This document shows, piece by piece, positions 34,958 to 43,500 of a stretch of 64,000 bases of DNA. Position 1 is the stretch's first letter; each line of letters begins with the position of its first letter. The position numbers were made by a program, and so were the translations under genes. Location: contig NZ_JAABOS010000001.1 in NCBI RefSeq assembly GCF_010078235.1, positions 248,001-312,000 on the forward strand, in the 5' to 3' direction. Under the pieces are notes generated by a model. The model worked only from the letters and a program-made list of their open reading frames with translations. It made no database searches and was not told the DNA's origin. This DNA is from Cognatundibacterium crateris. GTDB lineage: Bacteria > Pseudomonadota > Gammaproteobacteria > Burkholderiales > Burkholderiaceae_D.

Positions 34958-36022
34958 TCAAGGGACGCGTTGCTCTATGGTGATTTGATCGACCTCGACA
35001 CGCCGGTTGGGTTCCAGGCACTTGATTAACTGGCTTCTGATTTTATCGTGGCATTCAACAACAGGATTGCTTTCGCCTTTGCCACTTGCTGTCATGCGAT
35101 TTGGGGCGATACCTTTTTCCACCAGATATGCTTTTACTGTATTTGCCCGTTGCTCAGATAAAGTCTGGTTATATCGTTTCGCTCCTATCCGGTCTGCGTA
35201 CCCGGTAATAATGATATTTTGAATTTGAGTGTTCGCATTTAAGGCATCAGCTAAGGTATCAAGTTTTATTTGTTTACCATGCAACGTGGCATTGTCAAAA
35301 GCAAATAGCTCAGTTGCAGACAGCGTGATTTTTTCAAATCGTGCTGGTGCCGGCGCGGGGGCTGGAGCCGGATCGGGCGTCCTGACTGCGATCGGAATCG
35401 GTTCAGCAGGCATGCGTACAGGCTCAGCAGCACGGACTTGCGGCGCAGCCCTGACAGGCTTATCAAAAGCGTAGCTAAGTGCAATCGAAAGAAAACTATG
35501 GCTGGCCTGGCTGAAACCATATTCCTGACCGCGTAAGTAACTGTGTACTTTGCGTAAGTCTGCCTGGATAGACCATTGATCGCTCATTGAAAATTGTACG
35601 CCTACGCCGAGGTTGACATTGGGTGAGTAGCGATCGGCTTGTCCCAATAAAGAATTCATCCGGTTACGTTCGACGCCCGCTCCGGCGACGACAAAAGGAC
35701 GGAGGCTGTTGCGGGAGAAAAGATATAGGGCATCGAGACTGTATGCGTTTTGGTAAAACCGTTGCGCACTGTTTTTGCTACGGGTAAAGCTGGTACCGAT
35801 TTGCATGTCGACATTTTCAGAAACAGGTTTTCCGAAACGCAGGCCTAAACCGTAAGCACTTGTACCAGATCCAAATCCTTCATCGATATCAGCAATGTGT
35901 AAGCTTGGCAAAATATACCAGGATGGATAGGGATCATCAGCATAGGCAGATGTCAGTATTAACAGGGATGTCGAAGCGAGGACAATACTAATTGTCGATT
36001 GCGTCCGGTTGTGCGTTGTCAT
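34958..36022 (-). CDS. OmpA-family outer membrane protein
   Basis: A 354-residue protein with a signal peptide (SAYADDPYPSW), an N-terminal eight-stranded beta-barrel-like region (about 30-190), a Pro/Ala hinge (PAPAPAPAR near 225-233) and a C-terminal OmpA peptidoglycan-binding domain. That domain contains GYADRIGAKRYNQTLSEQRA and a final NRRVEVD, which hold the diaminopimelate-binding Asp and Arg. It anchors the outer membrane to the cell wall. AGGA lies 8 bp before the ATG. A 21-bp imperfect dyad (CTGATATCAG core, 36207-36227) lies about 185 bp upstream and may be an operator. Confidence 0.9.
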   Translation of the reverse strand: MTTHNRTQSTISIVLASTSLLILTSAYADDPYPSWYILPSLHIADIDEGFGSGTSAYGLGLRFGKPVSENVDMQIGTSFTRSKNSAQRFYQNAYSLDALYLFSRNSLRPFVVAGAGVERNRMNSLLGQADRYSPNVNLGVGVQFSMSDQWSIQADLRKVHSYLRGQEYGFSQASHSFLSIALSYAFDKPVRAAPQVRAAEPVRMPAEPIPIAVRTPDPAPAPAPAPARFEKITLSATELFAFDNATLHGKQIKLDTLADALNANTQIQNIIITGYADRIGAKRYNQTLSEQRANTVKAYLVEKGIAPNRMTASGKGESNPVVECHDKIRSQLIKCLEPNRRVEVDQITIEQRVP

Positions 36023-36334
36023 ATGGATGTCCTATTTTTGGGCAAGGAGAACTGCGGATTGAAGAATTCTTTTCGCATCTCTATTCACATTGTTTATTCA
36101 GTGTGGGCAGCTCTTCCGGCTCATCAATGACATGTCTAATGAATGAAATTAAATGAAATATCTGACGATATTTACATTTGAAAAGACAGTATTTATGTGA
36201 TCTTAAAAATACCTGATATCAGTATTTCGCATCGAAGACTTTCGCTCAGTGCGTTTGCTGACATAGTCTTCACGGAAGGAAAAGAAAATAATTTTCGTTA
36301 AAAAAAAGAGACGATTTCATTTTCACTGATGGCA
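36023..36334 (-). promoter_or_regulatory. AT-rich upstream region of the OmpA gene
   Basis: No coding sequence is supported in this stretch. It is AT-rich and holds the near-perfect dyad AAATA-c-CTGATATCAG-TATTT at 36207-36227, consistent with a regulator-binding site. It should contain the promoter for the OmpA gene read to the left. I cannot define the core promoter boxes. Confidence 0.4.
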
Positions 36335-36370
36335 GAAAAAAACCAGAAATTGCGTGAGCAATCCCTGGTT
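36335..36370 (-). terminator. Rho-independent terminator after the YSC84 gene
   Basis: On the minus strand, AACCAG pairs with CTGGTT and, inside, ATTGC with GCAAT around a TCAC loop, followed by a run of T. It lies about 40 bp after the stop of the YSC84 gene and separates it from the OmpA gene. Confidence 0.88.
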
Positions 36371-36407
36371 GCAAGGTAGGCTTGAGCCAGCAAGGACTCA
36401 GCTTTGT

Positions 36408-36983
36408 TCAGCGCTTAATCTTAGAAATTTTTGTTCCTTCCAGACTGAGGCTGACCATCAGGCCGGACTGATCGAAGATGAATGCGTAAGCATCATCTTT
36501 TAAGCTGGAGGTGGATAAATTCTTTGCGACACCTTCGTTCATGACAACTACAGTCGGTCCTACGCCAACTTCCCAACCGTGTGATGCACGCAAACTATTT
36601 TCAACCTGTTCGCTCATTAAAAAAACGACGTAGCCATAAGACTGGGCACCTGCCTGCCAACCGAAAGAGGCAGAGACAGCATTCATATATTCATTCGCGT
36701 GACCGGCTTTCATAAAAACGCCTTCACCATAGCTGCCGCCAAAGACCAGTCCGGCTTTGACTATTTTAGGGAAGACCAGAATGGCGCGCGCTTTCTTAGA
36801 AATGCTTTCTGCGAGCGGATTTCCTTTGTATAGCTTATGCAAGGCGTCGCTGGCTTCGCGATCCAGATCAGCAGCGCTTGCTGCATGTGCCTGTTGTAGT
36901 GTCGCAGTCAGAAACAAGCCGCAAACCAGGCTGCAAAAAAACATCAGCGCGCTGCGGTAGGGTAGGTGGAATTTGTGTCGCAT
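36408..36983 (-). CDS. YSC84-domain (lipid-binding, SYLF) exported protein
   Basis: A 191-residue secreted protein with a signal peptide (LQQAHAASAADL) and a YSC84/SYLF domain, seen in KKARAILVFPKIVKAGLVFG, SYGEGVFMK and the C-terminal YAFIFDQSGLMVSLSLEGTKI. The domain binds membranes or phospholipids in eukaryotes; bacterial members are stress-induced or virulence-associated exported proteins of unclear function. I start it at 36983, where AAGGAG sits 7 bp upstream; an ATG 30 bp further out lacks such a site. Confidence 0.9.
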   Translation of the reverse strand: MRHKFHLPYRSALMFFCSLVCGLFLTATLQQAHAASAADLDREASDALHKLYKGNPLAESISKKARAILVFPKIVKAGLVFGGSYGEGVFMKAGHANEYMNAVSASFGWQAGAQSYGYVVFLMSEQVENSLRASHGWEVGVGPTVVVMNEGVAKNLSTSSLKDDAYAFIFDQSGLMVSLSLEGTKISKIKR

Positions 36984-37189
36984 GGCAGTACTCCTTGAAA
37001 TCGGTTTAATCATTGAACTCGTCTGCTAATTTGCTCGCTCTGTCATAAAGTCTCAGGCAGAAGCTGGCTGAGACAGGTCGGCTTGCACTCGTGGCTATGT
37101 CTGGCCACGCTGTTTCGTGCTGACCTCAGTCGAAATCTGCACCAATGCACATCGCAAGATATGGCGCAGAGTCACTTGAGTCGGCTGGC

Positions 37190-37405
37190 TTATTTCGCCG
37201 TGGAGTTGCAAGCCTTGGCCGTGGTTTTGCTCGCCTTATCGGCGCATTGCATGGCGTTGTCAGTGCAATGTTTTGCATCTGCGGCTTTGTCTTTGCTATG
37301 GCAATCTGCCGCATCTAAGTGATGAGAGGCGGCCTTGGTGTGATCATTGGCAGCTTGTTGATGCAGCTGGGCTGCGTTCTGGTTGTGGTTGGCGGGTGTG
37401 CTCAT
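37190..37405 (-). CDS. Small His/Cys-rich helical protein
   Basis: A 71-residue soluble protein with seven His and four Cys. His15, His22, His29 and His36 are spaced exactly seven residues apart, and Cys47 and Cys54 continue the same seven-residue spacing, so in a helix they would form one stripe suited to metal binding or self-association. The rest is Ala/Lys/Asp-rich. AGGA sits about 6 bp before the ATG at 37405. It resembles the abundant small stress proteins with repeated AAxHH segments in Burkholderiales, but I cannot name a family. It lies between the YSC84 gene and the glucan synthase. Confidence 0.7.
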   Translation of the reverse strand: MSTPANHNQNAAQLHQQAANDHTKAASHHLDAADCHSKDKAADAKHCTDNAMQCADKASKTTAKACNSTAK

Positions 37406-37543
37406 GATTTGTCCTGTTCTGATCATTTTGAAACATGAATAAATACGGTTTTTTATTGCGCCGTATGCTGATGGGTGTCATCGGCTAAAGATCAGTTTGC
37501 GCGTTCGCTCACATAAAATCAGTTCGTTAGCGTACACCGGCAA

Positions 37544-40500
37544 TCACAGTACTTCGGGCTTGGTAAACTCAAGCAGGAATTTGGCCTGATGTGTGCGGCC
37601 GTCATTGATCAAGGGTATACGCAGGTCGGCAACGGGCAGATCATCGATCAACAGGCTGGAGGGGCCGCTGCCTGGGTGCTTGCGCTGCACAGAGATGCAA
37701 TAAAGCGATTCCAGATAACGGTAGCGAATCTGGTAGTTATCCCACTCTGCCGGCAGGCAAGGTTCAAGGCTCAGAAAATTGGCTTCACGTTGCAAACCTA
37801 GCAGTGATGCGGTGATCAGCGTGTACATCCAGCCCGCCGAGCCGGTGTACCAGGTCCAGCCACCGCGGCCAGTGTGCGGTGCCAGCGCATAGACATCTGC
37901 TGCCATCACATAGGGTTCGACTTTGTAGCGCTGCATGTCGTCTGCAGAGCTGCTGCGCCGGATCGGATTGATCAGATTAAAGGCTTGCCAGGCGCGGCTG
38001 TTCTGACCTGATTTGGCAAATGCCATGGCGGCCCAGATCGCTGCATGGTTATATTGGCCGCCATTCTCTCGTATGCCGGGCAAATAGCCGCGTATATAAC
38101 CCGGATCCTGCTCAGGCTGGTCAAATGGCGGGGCCAGCAATGGCATGACGCCGCTGGCCGTATCCATCAGGCGTTGATGCAGCGATTCCATTGCCTGTAC
38201 GCGATGAGCAGGATCACCCGCCCCGGAAAGCACGGCCCAGCTTTGTGAGATGGAATCGATCTGACATTCCTTATTTGTCGCTGAGCCCAGCGGACTGCCG
38301 TCATCAAAATAGGCGCGCCTGTACCAGGCGCCATCCCAGCCAGCGCTGGCTATATGCTGCTGTAGGCGCTCAGCTTGTTGGCGGCAATGACTGGCATAGT
38401 CAGGGTCGTTGTGATTCTGGGCGACTTCGGCAAAACCTGACAGTAGTTCATAGTAGAAAAAGGCCAGCCACACGCTTTCCCCTTGGCCCAGGTGACCTAC
38501 CTTATCCATGCCATCATTCCAGTCGCAGGAACCCATCAGTGGCAATCCATGTCGGCCAAACCTGAGCCCGTGCTCTATCGCGGCTACGCAATGCTGGTAA
38601 AGCGTTGCAGTCTGGTTGGAACGTATAGGCTGATCGAAATAAGAATCTTCCGTAGCATGTACTTCGCGTCCTTCAAGGTAGGCCAGCTCGGTCTGCAGGA
38701 TGGCGCTGTCGCCGCTATGACGCAGATAATGCGCTACTGCATAGGGCAGCCATAAATAGTCGTCGGAACAATGGGTGCGTACTCCCTTGTCTGCGGGTGG
38801 ATGCCACCAGTGCTGTACATCTCCCTCTATGAATTGATGGCTGGCGCTCAGCAGTATTTGTTGTCTGGCTAAATCCTGCGCGGTATGCGCCAGTGCTATC
38901 GTATCCTGCAGCTGATCACGGAAACCATAAGCGCCGCCAGACTGGTAGTAGCCACTGCGTGCCCACAAACGGCAGCTGATGGTTTGATACAGCAGCCAGC
39001 CATTGGCAAGGAAATTGAGCCCCTGATCCGGGGTTTGTACCTGTACCTGTCCTAACACCTGTTCCCAGTAGGCCTGAATCTTGAGCAGCGCCTGTTTCGC
39101 CGCCTGGGCCGATCTGGTTTGTCGTATGAGTTCGGCAGGCTTAGCGCTATGCTGATTCGCGACGCCCAGGATGAAAACAATTTGCTTTTCCTGTTCAGGT
39201 TTTAAGTCAAAGACGACTTGTAGCGCCGCGCAAGGGTCGAGTCCGGCACCGGTTTTCCCGGATAGCTGACTTCTGCCCATCGCTGCCGGATGATGCAGGC
39301 TGCCATAACGTCCAATGAATTCGCAACGGTCGGCGCTAAGCGTGCATGTGGGCTGATCGACGCAAAAAAATGCAGTGCTGGAGGAGAAATCACTGTTGTA
39401 AGCATTTCTGGCAGCGATGCCGCAACCATCTGCAATCGGCTCAGTAACGATATGCATGGCGGACTTACTGCGGAGATCGCCCAGCACCCATTCCACATAA
39501 GCCGTGGCAGATAATTTACGCTGCTGCGCCGAGTGGTTGCGCAGTGTTAGCACCGCATATTTAACAGATGCAGTTAAGTCCACATAGACACAGAGTTCAG
39601 AAAGTATGCCACTGCGCTGATGGCTGAAAATGCTGTAACCATAGCCATGGCGGGTATGAAACTCTCCTTTGCCATGACAGGGCAGAGCGGTCGGTGACCA
39701 GAATTGCCCGCTTTCCTCGTCGCGGATATAGAACACCTCGCCGCCACTATCGCACACCGGATCATTGTGCCAGGGGCTTAATCTGAACTCATGCGCATTC
39801 TCTGACCAGCTATACGATGGCCCACTTTCAGAGATGACTGTGCCAAAGCCGGGATTGGCCAGTACATTGACCCAGGGCGCCGGGCTGCGTTGCTGCGCGT
39901 AGCTGGTGATCAGATATTCTTTGCCATCTTCTGAAAAACTGCCGATGCCATTATCAAACTGTCTGACTGCTGATACTGTGCTTGCGGTCGGGCTGACTTG
40001 CACCTCATCCGGATAGGGTTTTTTAAGCGGTAGCAGTGGTTTCAGCCGGGTCTCGCTCAGATCATAGCGATTTAACTGGTCTGTCAATGTGCCACGCTGA
40101 TCATTCAGAATGACCCTGGCGATGGCATGAAACAAAATACGGTCTTCATTGGAAATCTGATCGCTGGCACGCACATAAATGCCACCCGGTTTTTCCAGCG
40201 CATGGGCGCCGATCACAGAGGAAATTAATCCCAGTATACGGTCCTGCAGAATTTGCCGGTAACTCGCATGGTCTTCATTCCAGATCACCAGATCGACAGC
40301 CAGCCCGCGCGCTTGCCAATAGGCGTGCGCCTGTATCAGCTGACGCGCAAAGTCCAGATGTTCCTGGGAGCTGATCAGCAACAGAACGATAGGCATATCG
40401 CCTGAAATCGCATAGCTCCATAGGGCCGATTGTCCGCGCTGATTCTGCTTCAGCAAGTCCTGAGGCGCGCGCATGAGTGGATTGGCATAAATGATGGAAT

Positions 40501-43500
40501 TGGCCAGACGGGCATAAAGTTGCGCATCTTTTTCTGAAATATTTAATTGGCGCAGCACCACCTGGCTATGGGTCCAGGACAAATCGATCACACGGTCAGC
40601 CAGATGCTGGTCGCGGTATTTTTCTATCAATCCCAGGCATTGTTCCCTGTTATCGGCGACGCCGGTGACCAGGTCGATCACCACAGACTGTTCCGGGTCC
40701 AGGGAAATTTGATAGCGTATGGCGACGACAGGGTCCAGCACGGAACCCTGGCTATCTGACAGTTTGCCAGGCTGGTGCATGGCGGCTGGATGGAGCAGGG
40801 TATTGCCGCGCCCGATAAACAAAGAGCGGTCGGTTTCATAGGATATTTGCTCAGCGGTGCTGCCATGCAAGGCCATCAGATGCAGCATCATCGGTATTTT
40901 TTCATCCGCGGAGCGTGGCCGACGAGTACACAATATCGCGCTGTGTAAAGGCAGTATTTCGGTCTGTACAAACAGCTTGCTGAAGGCAGGATGCAGTTTG
41001 TCGGCCAGCGTTGGTGCCAGCACGACTTCGGCATAACTGGTCAGCTCCAGAGTGCGCCGCCGGCCGGAGCGGTTGGTTATGCGGGTGCGCCGCAGCTCTA
41101 TATTATCTTCGGGTGAGACGACAATCTCGGTATGCAAATCGATGAGCTGATCGCTACGCCTGAATTCTGCCCGCCCTTCAGAGAAAACGGCTTCGTAAGA
41201 CGGCGTTCTCAGTCCAGCGGGTTGCAGGGTAGTCGACCAGAATTGCGCACTGCCTATGTCACGCACATAGCAAAAACTGCCAGAGTGATCGCGCGTGCTG
41301 TCCTCGTCCCAGCGTGTGACAGCCAGGTCATGCCAACGGCTGTAGCCGCCACCGGCGCTGCTGATCATCACATGGTAACGGCCATTCGACAGCAATTGCA
41401 CTTCAGGCGCATTGTTATCCGAAAGACGCAGCACACGCAGTGGCGTTTCCATGGCTGCGCTGCTGCTGCGGATGTCAGCCAGCTCGGTAGTGTTAGCATA
41501 ATGCGCGCTGGCTCTGGGGATGCTCTCATGCAGTAAAGGGAGCGCCGCTTTGAATAAGGGGTCTGCCGCAAAAAACTTTTGCATGGGCTGGTCGAGCAAG
41601 TGATAGGCCAGTGCCAGCAGTGCCATGCCCTGATGATGCGCCATGAAGGAGCGGATTATCACATGGCTTTGTCCGCGTGGCAGACGGATCGCGGTGTAAT
41701 CTATCGCTTCGTAGAAGCCGTAAGCGCCTTCAAAGCCCGCTTTGGCCATCCGCAACAAATTATCGCAGGCCGCATCGGGTGCGACCATCAAGGCCATGAA
41801 GCTCGCATACGGTGCGATCACCAGATCGTCACCCAGGCCGCGTTTGTATCCCAGGCCGGGCACGCCAAATGCACGGTATTGATAGTTGAGATTCGTATCA
41901 AAGGCGTTATAACCCGATTCTGAAATTCCCCACGGTACACCGCGTTGTCCGCCATACTGTATCTGCCTTTGTAGTGCAGAATGATAGGTTTGTTCCAGTA
42001 AAGTATGGCTAAACACCGGCATGACTAACAGCGGCATCAGATACTCAAACATAGAGCCGCTCCAGGACAGCAGGATGGGTTCGCCGCCAGCAACAGTCAA
42101 TTGACGTCCCAGTGCAAACCAGCTCTCCTGTGGCAGCTGCCCTTGTGCGATGCCGGTGTAGCTGGCCAGTCTGGCTTCCGAGGCGAGTAAATCATAATTG
42201 CCCGTATCGGTTCTACGCTCAGAGACGTTGTAGCCTATAGAGAGTAAGCGGGTGTTTTTATTGTATAAGAATCCGTATTGCGCAAAGGCGTAGTCCTCAG
42301 CCTGGGTGATTAAGTGCGCAATCTCTGTGATGCGTAAGGCAGCCTGTTCTGCGCCGCTGTGTATCTGTCTGATGAGTCTGATGCGCCTGATGTGCTGATC
42401 GCTGGATGCGCTCTCAGTTGTGCTGACTTCTTCCGCTAAGGCGCTGATGCAGTGCGCTAAGCCTGACAAGGACGGCATGCCGGCTAATTGCGGGAACAGG
42501 TGCAAGCAAGCTGCTTCATCGCCTGAGACCACCCAAGGCGCGAAGGTGATCATCTCATTCAGCGTATCCTGAATCTGCTGGTCCATCGCTGTGAGCCAGA
42601 ACTGCGTCTGGCTGTTGTGGTCCGGGTTTCGCTGCACCTGCCTGGTCAGATCGCGCAGCGAGTTCAGGCTGTGGCAGGTTCCAGCCATAGTTTGTGGTGG
42701 GTTGCGGCACAACTCATCGAGTTCTACACCCAGATGCAGCAGATTATTTTTGCCGGGTACTGATGCTGACTCCAGCAACACCAGCCAGGTATCGCGTAAG
42801 CCCTGGAATAGTCGTGGTGATAACAGTGGCTGTTCGCTGAGCCGCGACAGGGCGGATTTCAAGGTGACACAATGGGCGCAGAAATTGCCACTGTCTACGG
42901 TTGACACATACATAGGCTGTAAAGGCGTCAGGGTTTGCGTGTCGTACCAGTTGAGAAAGTGCCCGTGGTAACGCTCCATTTTTTGCAGGCTGGCAAAGCT
43001 GGCACCCGTGCGTGTCAACAGCGATCCCATAGAGATATAGCCAAATTCGCTGGCGCTTAAGTTAGCCAGCAAGGACAAACCTATGTTGGTGGGCGAAGTC
43101 CGGTGTGCAATCACAGAGACCGGATGCTGCTGTATGTTATCCGGTGGCAGCCAGTTATCTTCAGGGCCGACATGGGTTTCAAAAAAAAGCCAGGTCTTGC
43201 GTGATAAGCGATGTAAAAAATCCGTTTTTTGCTGGCTCAGTTCCTGTTTTTGCCGCACTTTAGGCAAGCTGATGCGATAGGCGATCCACGGTGAGGCGAT
43301 CCAGAGCAATAAGAGCGGCGCTGCTGCATACCAGGCAGCCGGAGCAAAGTACAATACGGCGACGCTGAGCACTACGCTGATGGCAGGCGCGACCCACATG
43401 CGTCTGAGCGTTGCCAGCAAACTGTCACCGGCACTTAACTGATCGAGATGAGAAGGCGTCCACTCCAGTAAATGCTGATGCGAAATCTGCATACGCCACT

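Noticed and set aside
35334-35380. Tandem repeat coding for Pro-Ala pairs
   Set aside because: It is the flexible hinge of the OmpA protein, a common low-complexity linker, not a separate repeat element.
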